From positions 1 through 33,705 of the forward strand of contig VGRO01000044.1 in assembly GCA_016875335.1 (NCBI GenBank): 33,705 nt of DNA, in the 5' to 3' direction. Positions within the stretch are counted from its first letter, which is position 1. The number at the start of each line of letters is the position of its first letter. Below are positions 14,008 through 23,727 of the stretch, in pieces. Position numbers and translations under genes: made by a program. Below the pieces are notes generated by a model. That model did no database searches, was not told the DNA's origin, and was given only the letters and a program-made list of their open reading frames with translations. Source of the DNA: Deltaproteobacteria bacterium (GTDB taxonomy: Bacteria; Myxococcota_A; UBA9042).

Positions 14008-15786
14008 ATGCTCAAGCTTGCGATTCACGACTTCGAGGGCCGCACCCACTACGTCCCGCTCAAAGACGGCGAATACAGCATCGGCCGCGACGACGCCAAC
14101 CAGATCTGCCTCATCGATCGCAATGTTTCGCGCCACCACGCCCGCGTCCTCGCCAAGAACAGCCAGGTGTGGATCGAGAATGTGTCCGCGACCTATGGCA
14201 CGCGATTCAACAACCTTTTCCTGCGCGAGCGCACGGAGGTTCAGCCCGGCGACGTCATCGAAGTAGGCGACTACAAGCTTGAACTGGTCAACGAGAACGG
14301 CGGGGCCAGCCCGCGGCGGGACAACGCCCTCAAGGACCCGGGCAGCCAGCCTGCGGCCGATGCGCGGCCCGCGTCGTCGCAATCGAGCAAGGGCAAGGCG
14401 CCCGACGGCGCCACCGCGATCGTCAACTTGGCCGACATCTCGTCGCTGTTGAACAAGGAAGCGGCAGCGCCAAGCCAAGCCATCGCCGAAGCGGCGCAGC
14501 CGCGGCTGGTGGTCGAGTCCGAGAACCTGCGGGGCCTCGAACTTCGCATTACCAAGACGCCGGTGGTCATCGGCCGCGTCCGCGAGAACGCAGACCTTGT
14601 CATCGATCACCGCTCCATCAGCAAGGAGCACGCGCGCCTCACCCGCCTGGGCGACGGCACCTGGCAGGTGCTCGACCTCGGCAGCGCCAATGGCATCAAG
14701 GTCAACGGCGAGCCGTACAGCAAGTCCGAAGTGCGGTCCGGCGATCGGCTCGAACTGGGCCACGTCAGCCTGCGGTTCCTCGCAGCTGGTGCCAAGGCGG
14801 CTTCCGGTTCGGTGGCGCCAGCCGCCGGTGGCAAGAAAAGCAGTGGGGCGCTGGTGCTGGCAGGCGGCGTCATCGTGCTGGTGATCTTGGGTGTCATCGC
14901 GGCGGTCGTGCTGAGCGGCAAGAAGGGCGACGAGCCCGCCCGGCCCACGGTGGCTGACGACAAGTCCGGTGCCGAAAAGTCGGGCGCCGAAAAGTCGGGC
15001 GCCGAGAAGCCGAGCAAAGGCGCGGAGGACAAGGTTGCCGAAAAGGCGCCTGAAGAACGGCCCGAGCCCAAGGCGGCGGAACCCAAGGTCGCCGAGCCCA
15101 AGACGGACGACGGGGCCGCCAAGGTTCCAGTCGCCGACCCATTGATGGCCACGGTGCAGACCAAGCTCGACGAGGGCAAGTACGAAGAGGCTGCGGCCAT
15201 CTTGGAGGCGGCCAAGATCTCCAACCCCGGCAGTGCGACCATCGCGGCCAAGCATGCGGAACTCCAACAGCTGGTCGGCCAGAAGCGCAAGCTACAGAAG
15301 GCCGAGTCGGAGCTGGACCGTGACCCCACCAAGACCCTCGAACTCGCCGCAGAAGTGCTGGCAGGGGCCCCGTCGGACTCGCCGATGCGCGCCGCCGCCG
15401 CCTCGCTGGTCGATGCCGCCAAGGCCAAGATCCGCAAGAAGTCAGCGGGCACCCCGCCTGCGCCACCCCGCGACGTCAAGGCGCCGGACACCAAGGAGAC
15501 CAGGCCGCCGCGCGAGGAGGCAAAGGCCCCAGAGCCGACCGGCGCCAAGTCCGGCAAGGAGTTGTACGACGAGGCGCGCGAGGCGCTCGGCTCTTCGGAA
15601 TGGGACAAGGCCGTGTCGCTTGGACGCCAGGCCATCAAGAGCGGCTACAAGAAGGCCAATACCGTGCTCGCCAAGGCCTATTGGGGCAAGGGCGACAAGG
15701 GCAACTGCCTCAAGTACGCGCAGGCCGCGGTCGACGCCGGGTTCGACGACGCTGCGATGCAAAGCCTGCTGAACAAGTGCCAATAG
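14008..15786 (+). CDS. Membrane protein with two FHA domains and a TPR-like C-terminus
   Basis: A 592-aa signalling or scaffold protein. FHA domain 1 (about residues 10-92) has YSIGRDD, SRHHARV and an NxF-type loop. FHA domain 2 (about 168-260) has VVIGRVREN, SISKEHARL and GSANGIKVNG. FHA domains bind phosphothreonine peptides. One membrane segment (about 281-303, LVLAGGVIVLVILGVIAAVVL region) follows, then a Lys/Glu/Ala-rich linker with three exact SGAEK repeats. The C-terminal part (about 376-592) is helical and TPR-like (LDEGKYEEAAAIL, AKAYWGKGDKGNC). The FHA domains should be cytoplasmic and the TPR part periplasmic. ATG 14008 is used. GTG 13999 with GGAG four bases upstream is an alternative. 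A -10-like TACCGT at 13995-14000 would even give a leaderless ATG transcript. The permease genes follow after 26 nt. Confidence 0.85.
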   Translation: MLKLAIHDFEGRTHYVPLKDGEYSIGRDDANQICLIDRNVSRHHARVLAKNSQVWIENVSATYGTRFNNLFLRERTEVQPGDVIEVGDYKLELVNENGGASPRRDNALKDPGSQPAADARPASSQSSKGKAPDGATAIVNLADISSLLNKEAAAPSQAIAEAAQPRLVVESENLRGLELRITKTPVVIGRVRENADLVIDHRSISKEHARLTRLGDGTWQVLDLGSANGIKVNGEPYSKSEVRSGDRLELGHVSLRFLAAGAKAASGSVAPAAGGKKSSGALVLAGGVIVLVILGVIAAVVLSGKKGDEPARPTVADDKSGAEKSGAEKSGAEKPSKGAEDKVAEKAPEERPEPKAAEPKVAEPKTDDGAAKVPVADPLMATVQTKLDEGKYEEAAAILEAAKISNPGSATIAAKHAELQQLVGQKRKLQKAESELDRDPTKTLELAAEVLAGAPSDSPMRAAAASLVDAAKAKIRKKSAGTPPAPPRDVKAPDTKETRPPREEAKAPEPTGAKSGKELYDEAREALGSSEWDKAVSLGRQAIKSGYKKANTVLAKAYWGKGDKGNCLKYAQAAVDAGFDDAAMQSLLNKCQ

Positions 15787-15812
15787 CTGGCCCGATTCGC
15801 TAGCGGATCGCC

Positions 15813-16769
15813 ATGGTTGGCGCTATCGTCCGGTGGATGCGGCTGGCGCTGCGCGCGGTCGGCCTGCTGCTGGGCATCGTGACCCTGGTGTTCCTGGGCG
15901 TGCGCGCCGCGCCGGGCGACCCGGTCGACCACCTGCTCGGCGAAACAGCCACGGAAAGCGAACGCGCGGACCTGCGCCGGCAACTGCATCTCGACGGACC
16001 GCTGTGGGCGCAGTACGCAGGCATGCTCGGCGAGATTGCCGACGGTACGCTGGGCACGTCGCGCGCAGTGGCCGGACAGCCCGTGCCGGCCTCGTCGCTG
16101 ATTGCGCAGCGCTTGCCTTCGACCCTGGCGCTGGCGCTGGCTTCGGTCGTAGCGGCGATCGCATTCGCCTTGCCGCTCGGGATTGTCGGGGCGCGGTGGC
16201 GAGGCCGCTGGCCCGATCACCTCGCGCGGCTGTGGTCGCTGCTCGCCGTGTCCTTGCCGGCGTTCGTCTTTGGGCCCCTGGCGATTTTCCTGTTTGCGGT
16301 TGCGCTGCGCTGGGCGCCGACGCCGGCCCACCCTGCCCATCCGGCCGCCGCCTTGGTGTTGCCGGCGGTCGTCATCGGCTTTGCCCTGTCGGGGCGGTTG
16401 GCTCGTCTGCTGCGGTCGTCCCTCATCGAGGCGCTGACGAGTGACATGGCGCAGGCCTGGCGGGCCCGCGGTGCAAGCGCGCGGAGGGTGTTGTGGCGCC
16501 ACGCCTTGCCCAACGCTTTGCTGCCGGTGGTCACCTTGCTCGGCCTGCAACTCGCCGCGTTGCTGGGCGGCGCGCTCGTCACCGAGAAGATCTTTGGCCG
16601 CAAGGGGTTGGGAACGCTGCTGCTCGACGGCATCGCTGCCCGCGACCATGCCGTGGTGCAAGGCTGCGTGTTGGCGATCGCGGCACTGTACATTGTTGCG
16701 ATGGGTGCCAGCAGTGCCGTGGCCGCCTGGGTCGATCCGCGCTTGCGGCGACCGGCGGGGGATCTGTGA
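15813..16769 (+). CDS. dppB: ABC transporter permease, DppB/OppB type
   Basis: A 318-aa inner-membrane permease of the peptide/nickel family. The first membrane segment is followed by the family's RAAPGDPVDHLLG segment (usually PGDP) and LDGPLWAQY. Several membrane segments follow, then the cytoplasmic EAA loop (RARGASARRVLWRHALPNALLPVV) that contacts the ATPase. LVTEKIFGRKGLGTLLLDGI near the end is also characteristic. It overlaps the next permease gene by four bases (GTGA). No ATPase or binding-protein gene is adjacent, so these must be supplied from elsewhere. An in-frame ATG at 15837 is a possible shorter start. The substrate is inferred to be a peptide, perhaps a cell-wall peptide given nagZ downstream. 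Confidence 0.9.
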   Translation: MVGAIVRWMRLALRAVGLLLGIVTLVFLGVRAAPGDPVDHLLGETATESERADLRRQLHLDGPLWAQYAGMLGEIADGTLGTSRAVAGQPVPASSLIAQRLPSTLALALASVVAAIAFALPLGIVGARWRGRWPDHLARLWSLLAVSLPAFVFGPLAIFLFAVALRWAPTPAHPAHPAAALVLPAVVIGFALSGRLARLLRSSLIEALTSDMAQAWRARGASARRVLWRHALPNALLPVVTLLGLQLAALLGGALVTEKIFGRKGLGTLLLDGIAARDHAVVQGCVLAIAALYIVAMGASSAVAAWVDPRLRRPAGDL

Positions 16770-17593
16770 GACACGTCGTCGCCCTGCGCAGTGTCGAACT
16801 GCGCGCTGGCCTTGCCGGTCTCGCCGCGATCGTCGCCCTGGCGGCGCTCGGACCCTGGCTGGTCCCGTGGTCTGCCGATCGGGCGACGCTGGACATTCTC
16901 GCTTCGCCAGGTGCCGCGCACTGGCTGGGGACCGACGACGAGGGTGTGGACGTCGCCGCCAAGATCGCCGCGGGCGCGCGGCTCGCCCTGCTGGTCGGCG
17001 TCGGCTACGCGGTGCTGTCGGTGGCCGCGGGCACGGGGATCGGCATGGTGGCGGGGTACTTCGGCGGCCGGGTCGATGCTGTCGTGCGCTGGCTGTGCGA
17101 TGCGCTCTTGTGCTTCCCAGGGCTGTTGCTGGCCCTTCTGGTCGGATTCGTGGCCGACCGTCCGGGACTGGGCACCCTGGTGATCGCGCTCGCGGCCACC
17201 GGATGGGCAGGCCATGCCCGGTTGGCCCGCGCCCTGGCCGATTCGGCCCGCCGCCGCGAATTCGTGGTTGCCGCCCGCTGCCTCGGTGCATCGCATGCGC
17301 GCGTCCTGTGGGTCCACGTGCTGCCCGAACTCGCCGGGCCGATGCTGGTCCAAGGGACGCTGGCCGTGGCGACAGGCGTCTTGGCCGAGGCCAGCCTGAG
17401 CTTCCTCGGGCTGGGACCCCAGGCCGTCGCGTCGTGGGGCGCCATGCTCGAGCAAGGCACGGCCTTGGTGCTGCAAGCGCCGTGGGTGCTCGGGGCCGCG
17501 GGCGGCGCCCTGCTGGTCCTGGTCGCCGCCGTCAACCTGCTCGGCGACGCGCTCCGCGATGCGCTGGACCCGCGATCGGCGCAGGGCGGTTGA
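16766..17593 (+). CDS. dppC: ABC transporter permease, DppC/OppC type
   Basis: The 275-aa partner permease. GTG 16766 overlaps the dppB stop as GTGA, with a G-rich stretch just upstream, indicating translational coupling. Family landmarks: WLGTDDEGVDVAAKIAAGAR (the usual LGTDxxGrDvlsr segment), GMVAGYFGGRVDAVV, the EAA loop AARCLGASHARVLWVHVLPELAG, and EASLSFLGLGPQAVASWGAML. The length is normal. It forms a heterodimeric channel with the preceding protein. A palindrome and 88 bp separate it from nagZ. Confidence 0.92.
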   Translation: MRHVVALRSVELRAGLAGLAAIVALAALGPWLVPWSADRATLDILASPGAAHWLGTDDEGVDVAAKIAAGARLALLVGVGYAVLSVAAGTGIGMVAGYFGGRVDAVVRWLCDALLCFPGLLLALLVGFVADRPGLGTLVIALAATGWAGHARLARALADSARRREFVVAARCLGASHARVLWVHVLPELAGPMLVQGTLAVATGVLAEASLSFLGLGPQAVASWGAMLEQGTALVLQAPWVLGAAGGALLVLVAAVNLLGDALRDALDPRSAQGG

Positions 17594-17614
17594 TGGTCCC
17601 TTTGCGTCGGGCAT

Positions 17615-17635
17615 TTTTCGCGCCGCGCGCGAAAA
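17615..17635. repeat. Perfect palindrome between dppC and nagZ
   Basis: TTTTCGCGC (17615-17623), loop CGC, and GCGCGAAAA (17627-17635) are perfectly complementary nine-base arms. The A/T ends lie inside the stem rather than after it, so it does not look like a typical terminator on either strand. It may be an operator or an mRNA processing site separating the permease and nagZ segments. Confidence 0.55.
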
Positions 17636-17681
17636 CCGGCAACAATCGCGCCCGGCGAACTCGCCCTGGGGCAAACCGCAC

Positions 17682-18874
<1,193 letters not shown>

Positions 18875-18878
<4 letters not shown>

Positions 18879-21046
18879 TTTTGCACCGTGACAACGACTC
18901 GACCGTGCCGGTCCAGCGGGCGTGGCTGCTTGCCGTCCTGCTTGCGTTCGCGGCCGTGTCGAGCGAGGCCTGCAAGCGCCAGGATCCCGAACCCGCGAGT
19001 CCGACCGCGCCTGCTGCAAAGGCCAAGGCCGCCGCAACCAGCGAACCAGTCGCCGATTCGGCCCCGGACCGCATCGCCGCCGTTCCGCCACCGCGCGGCA
19101 ACCCGGATACCCCGCGCGCCGCTGCACAGGGCGACGACGGACAAGACGGCGACGACATTGCCCAGGCCGACGAAGGCGCCGACGATCGCGACTATTGGAA
19201 GGGGGTCACGTTCGACGTCACCAATTTCGACGAGGTTCTCGACTACGTCGACGTGCGCTACATCGACCCCAAGCCCGACAAGCACATGGCCTGGGTCGAA
19301 GCCTCCAACTTCGCACTGCTCAGCCTGGAGCCGAGCGAGGAACTGCTGCCCGAGACCTTCCACAAGGCACGCGCGGGCACCGCCGACGAAGAGGGCCGCC
19401 TCGACGGCAAGACCGAACCCTTCGTGTGCAAGAGCACCGCCATGGCCGGCGTCGTCCTGCACAAGGTGCCCAGCGACGAATACCTCAAGGCCAAGCGACC
19501 GGTGCGCAAGAAGGGCCGCCTGAGCGACGATGAGGTCAAGGCATTGCGCGACCGATCGAAAGCGCGCACGCGCCTTTACCACGACACCTGGCAGGCAATC
19601 CCGTTCGATCGCACGCAGTTCGATTGCACCATGGCCTACGTGGCCAGCCGCATCAAGCAGATCCAGGCCGAGGCGCGCGCCGCCAAGGCAGCCGGCAAGG
19701 CGCCGCCGACGCGAGTGGCAGAGGCCCCCAAGCCGTCGGCGATGCCCCAGCCAGGCGCCGCACAGGCGTCACCGCCCGCCGCTCCTGCCGACGTGGCGAC
19801 CAAGTCCGCACCCGGCAAGGACGGCAAGGAGCCCGAAAAGCCTCGGCCGTTGCCGGACCTGAACCGTGCGTGGCAGGCCGCGGCGAGCGGCTTCCTATAC
19901 GCCCTCGATCCGCACTCGGCCATCATCCCGCGCAAGGCCTGGGACGATTCGACCGACAAGACCCAGGATTCGAGCTTCGAGGGCATCGGGGCGGTGCTGA
20001 CCCAGCGCGACGACCAGACCATCGTCGAGAACCCCATGGAAGGTCGCCCGGCGTGGCGTGCAGGCATTCGAGCGGGCGACGTCATCCAAAAGGTCGACGG
20101 CACCGACGTCGGCGGCATGGTGCTCAACAAGGTCGTCAAGATGATCCGGGGTCCGCGCAACACCCAGGTCAAGCTGACGATCACGCGCGAGAGTGACCCC
20201 GAGCCCAAGGAGTACGTGATCGTCCGCGAGAACATCGAGATCAAGAACGTGGACGGCAAGCTGTTGCCCGACACGCCGGGCGTGGCCCATGTCAAGATGA
20301 CCGGGTTCATCCCGAACAGCACCAAGGACCTGCGTACCATGATCGACAAGCTGTCCACGCAGGCCCCGGACGGCAAACTCAAAGGGCTCGTGCTCGATCT
20401 GCGCGGCAACTCGGGGGGGCTGCTCAACAAGGCCATCGAACTCGGCGACGCCTTCCTGCCATCCGGGCGGATCGTGAGCGTCCGCAGCCGCGGCCGCGAC
20501 GAGGAGGTGCACGAGGCCTCCAGCCGGCCGACCGACTATCCCTTTCCTCTGGTGGTGCTGGTCAACGACGGCTCGGCCTCGGCGTCGGAAATCGTGGCGT
20601 CGGCGTTGCAGGACAACGGTCGGGCGTTGGTCGTCGGCGCGAGAACATTCGGCAAGGCCAGCGTGCAGACGCTCTACGAGCCCGCGCTGCACTACGACTA
20701 CTACATCAAGCTCACGGTGGCTCGATACTATGCGCCGAGCGGGTACACGCTGCAGGTCATCGGCGTCCAACCCGATGTCGAGGTCGCCCCCCACGTGGAC
20801 GGCAAGATGCCGGTCGGCTTCCGCGAAGAGAACCTGAACAACCACCTCATCCCGCTGCAGGGCCGCAGCCCGTCGCCGTGGCACGCGAGCTTGGCCGACC
20901 TCAACCAGTGCGTGACCCAGACTGGCAAGGCCGACGCGGTGGCCAAACGGGATCCCAAACCGCAGATCCAACCGGATTACCAGCTGTTGCGGGCGGCCGA
21001 CTACGTGATGTGTCTGGGCAAGCGCGCCAAGCCGACAGCGAATTAG
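18875..21046 (+). CDS. S41-family C-terminal processing protease with PDZ domain
   Basis: A 723-aa exported protease. GTG 18875 has AGGAG seven bases upstream. The signal sequence ends near C33 (SSEAC), but Glu at -2 does not fit a lipobox, so lipidation is doubtful. Residues about 70-330 are an N-terminal extension broken by an Ala/Pro-rich linker. Then come FLYALDPHSAIIP, a PDZ domain (about 370-470, with AWRAGIRAGDVIQKVDG) and the catalytic domain. The serine-lysine dyad is S569 (middle Ser of SASASEI) and K594 (RTFGKASVQ), with D580 at the position of E. coli Prc D441. Prc-type proteases degrade periplasmic proteins, including peptidoglycan hydrolases. Pairing with nagZ fits envelope turnover. 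A long hairpin begins on its stop codon. Confidence 0.92.
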
Positions 21047-21096
21047 GAGCCTGTCGGCCAGGAACTGCCGATTCTGGCGTTTCGCCGACAGGCTCC
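21046..21096 (+). terminator. Long hairpin directly after the S41 protease stop
   Basis: GGAGCCTGTCGGC (21046-21058) pairs perfectly with GCCGACAGGCTCC (21084-21096), with a 25-nt loop. The left arm starts on the last base of the stop codon. There is no T-run, so it could be a Rho-independent-like terminator variant, a 3' stabiliser, or a copy of a dispersed repeat. It separates the envelope cluster from the next transcription unit. Confidence 0.55.
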
Positions 21097-21116
21097 GAGC
21101 CGCCGACCCGCGGCGC

Positions 21117-21145
21117 GTGCCAAATTCCCATCGGCATAGTAGCCT
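21117..21145 (+). promoter_or_regulatory. Promoter of the coiled-coil protein gene
   Basis: GTGCCA (21117-21122), a 17-bp spacer and TAGCCT (21140-21145) give a start near 21152, about 32 nt before ATG 21184. The form matches the other promoters here apart from G in the first -35 base. Confidence 0.4.
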
Positions 21146-21183
21146 GCGTCCTACGCCCGTTCCCGGGGCGCTGCGCGGCGAAC

Positions 21184-21777
21184 ATGACCGATTTCCCATC
21201 CGATGCCCAGGCGACCGACGCGGCGCCCGCGTTGAGCCTGCAGGGCTTGGCGCAGCAATTGGCCGAATTGGCGGCCCGGGTGGCCGCCCTGGAGGCAGGC
21301 CGTCCCGCAGCGCCGGTCGCCGCGGCGGTCCCCGTCGTTGCGGCCGATGTGGCTCATGTGATCCCGGCCGCTGCGCCGGCTGTCGATGGACTCACCGAAC
21401 TGCGCCGGCTCATGCAGGCTTTGCTCGCGCTTGGACTGGAGTCGGCGGGACAAGAGGGTGCGGCAGCGGACGCACAGTTCGAGGCCTTCCGCGCATTGGT
21501 GCACGCCGACCGGCAAAACTCGCCGCTGTTGCTCATCGAGCTGCGGCGCTACAAATGGGCGCCGTTCCTGGCTCGGGTGCGGGACTACCTCGCCGACCCC
21601 TCGGCGCCCGGGTCTTTCGATTTCGAGCGCTTGATTCCCGACCGCATCGACCCGCGCACCGAAGTGGTCAAGGCGCACGTGCTGGTCCGCAACGGACGCA
21701 GGATGGCTCCGCCGGTAACCTTTCGGCGCGACGCTGGCGCCGGTGGCGCGTTCCGCATCGAGGCGATGTCCTTGTAG
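21184..21777 (+). CDS. Uncharacterised protein with N-terminal coiled coil
   Basis: A 197-aa protein with no signal peptide or membrane segment. Residues about 17-40 (LQGLAQQLAELAARVAALEAG) have heptad spacing and form a short coiled coil, likely for oligomerisation. An Ala/Val/Pro-rich stretch and a helical middle follow. The C-terminal ~70 residues (RRYKWAPFLARVRDYL to GGAFRIEAMSL) look like a compact alpha/beta domain, but I do not recognise the family. It has its own promoter and lies 133 bp upstream of the DUF4157 gene on the same strand. A functional link with that gene is possible but unproven. Confidence 0.7.
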   Translation: MTDFPSDAQATDAAPALSLQGLAQQLAELAARVAALEAGRPAAPVAAAVPVVAADVAHVIPAAAPAVDGLTELRRLMQALLALGLESAGQEGAAADAQFEAFRALVHADRQNSPLLLIELRRYKWAPFLARVRDYLADPSAPGSFDFERLIPDRIDPRTEVVKAHVLVRNGRRMAPPVTFRRDAGAGGAFRIEAMSL

Positions 21778-21837
21778 CCATCTCGGCAACCCTGTGGTCC
21801 ACAGACCCCACGCGGCCATACAGGGACACATTCGGGC

Positions 21838-21866
21838 TTTGCGTCGCGCGGTTGCGCTGCTACGGT
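21838..21866 (+). promoter_or_regulatory. Promoter of the DUF4157 gene
   Basis: TACGGT (21861-21866) is preceded by TTTGCG at 17 bp (21838-21843), or TTGCGT at 16 bp. The predicted start, near 21873, lies about 38 nt before ATG 21911. Confidence 0.5.
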
Positions 21867-21910
21867 AGCGGTGCCGCGGTGCGCTCTGGACGCACCGGAT
21901 CGAGGTTGGC

Positions 21911-22687
21911 ATGGCCGGCGCACGCGACGACGAACTGCTGCAACTGCAAGCGGAGGCCGCTGACGTCGCCGCGGACCGCGGCGCCGATCCGGGGGCGCTG
22001 GCCGCGCAACTGGCCGGCATGCAGTCGGCGTCGATGGGGCAGACGCTGGCGCAGCGCTATGCCGGCATTGGCGCAAAGTGGCTCGCCGACGCGGCGCCGA
22101 CCAAACTCGACCGCGGACTCATCGACCGCCTTGCTCACATGGGCTTCCGGCGCGAGAGCCTCGCCGACGTGCGCATCCACCGCGGACCAAAGGCCCAGTC
22201 TGCGGCCGATGCGTTGACGGCGCGCGCCTTTGCGTTGGGCGACGGCGACGTGTTTTTCGGTCGCGGCGAGTTCGATCCTCATTCCCAGAGCGGCCTTGCT
22301 GTGTTGGCCCACGAATTGGCGCACATCGCGCCTCCGAGTTCGATGCCCGGCGGTGTCGCGCCCATGGCGGGCGGTGGGATCCCAACGAGTTATTCCGGCG
22401 GACCGATCCTCAATCAGCGCAAAAGCGGCAACGAAGACGCGGCGCAAGAAGAGGCCCACGAACGGCTCGCGCGCGAGACCGAGCAGCGCGTGTTCGCCTC
22501 CGAGGAAGGCGGTTCGGCGCCGCGCCTCGCCAGCGCGCCCCCCTCGACCATCCCGACCAAAAGTGAGGGGGACGCCCGGCAGGAAAAACGCATTGACCCG
22601 GCCAAACTTGAGGCCAAGGTCATGGAAATCCTGGCCAAGTGGGAGCGCACCGAAGTCGAGCGGTCCGGCACCTTCGTCGGGCACTGA
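21911..22687 (+). CDS. DUF4157 (eCIS-core) domain protein, putative metallopeptidase
   Basis: A 258-aa protein. GAGG lies six bases before ATG 21911. Residues about 78-140 match the DUF4157 pattern: SLADVRIHRGPKAQSAADAL, ARAFALGDGDVFFG, then VLAHELAHI. This places the zinc-binding HExxH at H134-E135-H138. DUF4157 proteins are widespread next to extracellular contractile injection systems and in toxin-like polyproteins, where the domain is thought to act as a peptidase. No sheath, tube or spike gene is in this window. The C-terminal ~100 residues are charged and helical with no recognised domain. There is no signal peptide, as expected for cargo that is not Sec-exported. The usual QQ after the HExxH helix is replaced by PP. 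Confidence 0.8.
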   Translation: MAGARDDELLQLQAEAADVAADRGADPGALAAQLAGMQSASMGQTLAQRYAGIGAKWLADAAPTKLDRGLIDRLAHMGFRRESLADVRIHRGPKAQSAADALTARAFALGDGDVFFGRGEFDPHSQSGLAVLAHELAHIAPPSSMPGGVAPMAGGGIPTSYSGGPILNQRKSGNEDAAQEEAHERLARETEQRVFASEEGGSAPRLASAPPSTIPTKSEGDARQEKRIDPAKLEAKVMEILAKWERTEVERSGTFVGH

Positions 22688-22749
22688 TCCCCGGGGTAGC
22701 ACTGCACATGGCCGCCAGCGCGGTCGTCGCGTCCGCTGCTCCGGGCGCC

Positions 22750-23721
22750 CTACGGCGCTGCCGGTTTCTGGCTCCCGTCGTACACGCCCCGGCCTTGCGC
22801 CGCAGCCACCGATTCCTCGACTGAAAACGCGTGATGCCAGCGGGTCAGCGCCCGCAACCGGCTGCCGTCCAAGGTCGCCGAGTAGCGGATGTAGTCAAGT
22901 TCCGCAGCCGGAAAATCCGCGATCCTGAACTGGAAAAGCCGACGCGCCACGCTGGGGAGCACCACGTGCGGGACCTCGATCGTCGGACGGCCGGCGATGT
23001 GCACGAGCTTGCGCAACGGCAGGGCGTCGGGTCCCACCACGTTGAACACGCCGCGCACGCCAGGCCGCGCCGCCGCGATGAGCGCCGACACTACGTCCTC
23101 TTCGTGCAGCACTTGCACCATCGGGTCGAAGCCCAACAACACCGGCACCCGCGGCAACCGCAGGTAGTTGGACACGGCGTTGCGCACCGCCCCCAGGATG
23201 TGGGCAGGGCGCAGTACGACGGTCTCGATCTCCGGGCTTTTCCAGAAGTAGGACTGGGCGAACATGTCGACGGCGATGAGGTCGCGCATGCCCGCGAAGC
23301 GCTGGGCGCCCAAGAGCGGCGCGTCTTCCGCGATGAAGGCGGGATTGTCGCTTTGTGGACCATAGACGTCGCCGGTCGACAGCATCACTACCTTGGGGAT
23401 GTCGTAGCGCTTGGCGAACTCGAGGATCTGGCGCGTGCCCAGGATGTTCCAACTGTGGTGCTCGCCGGTGTCCTTGCGCGGATCGTGCATCACCCCCAGG
23501 TGGTAGATGACGTCGACACGCCGGGTGCGGAACACGTCTTCGGCGGCCTTGCGGCGCAGGTCGATGCGAAAATGCTCGACGTCGGCCGGTTTGCGCGAAA
23601 AAGCGCGGCGGTCGATGCCCAGCACGATCTCGCCCTCCAGGCGATGCAGGCGCCGCGCCAGCAACTGGCCCAGGCGACCCGAGATGCCGGTGATGACCGA
23701 TACGTGCCTGCGACGCGCCAT
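22750..23721 (-). CDS. NAD-dependent epimerase/dehydratase family protein (extended SDR)
   Basis: A 323-aa extended short-chain dehydrogenase/reductase. The nucleotide-binding glycine motif TGISGRLGQLL is at residues about 11-21, with DRR after the second strand favouring NAD. Later come VIYHLGVMHDP, LSTGDVYGP and RPAHILGAVRNAV. The catalytic YxxxK is not present: the aligned segment reads FAGMR, with Phe and Arg in place of Tyr and Lys. It may therefore bind NAD(H) without classical epimerase chemistry, or use other residues. It starts 6 nt after the acyltransferase stop, with AGG five bases before ATG. M. tuberculosis Rv0501/Rv0502, as I recall, pair a GalE-like and a PlsC-like gene, so the association may be conserved. 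Confidence 0.8.
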   Translation of the reverse strand: MARRRHVSVITGISGRLGQLLARRLHRLEGEIVLGIDRRAFSRKPADVEHFRIDLRRKAAEDVFRTRRVDVIYHLGVMHDPRKDTGEHHSWNILGTRQILEFAKRYDIPKVVMLSTGDVYGPQSDNPAFIAEDAPLLGAQRFAGMRDLIAVDMFAQSYFWKSPEIETVVLRPAHILGAVRNAVSNYLRLPRVPVLLGFDPMVQVLHEEDVVSALIAAARPGVRGVFNVVGPDALPLRKLVHIAGRPTIEVPHVVLPSVARRLFQFRIADFPAAELDYIRYSATLDGSRLRALTRWHHAFSVEESVAAAQGRGVYDGSQKPAAP

Positions 23722-23727
23722 GCCGAC

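Noticed and set aside
13613-14266. 217-aa plus-strand frame before the FHA gene
   Set aside because: Codon third positions are not GC-biased as in the real genes, the end overlaps the FHA coding sequence out of frame, and no family resemblance was seen.
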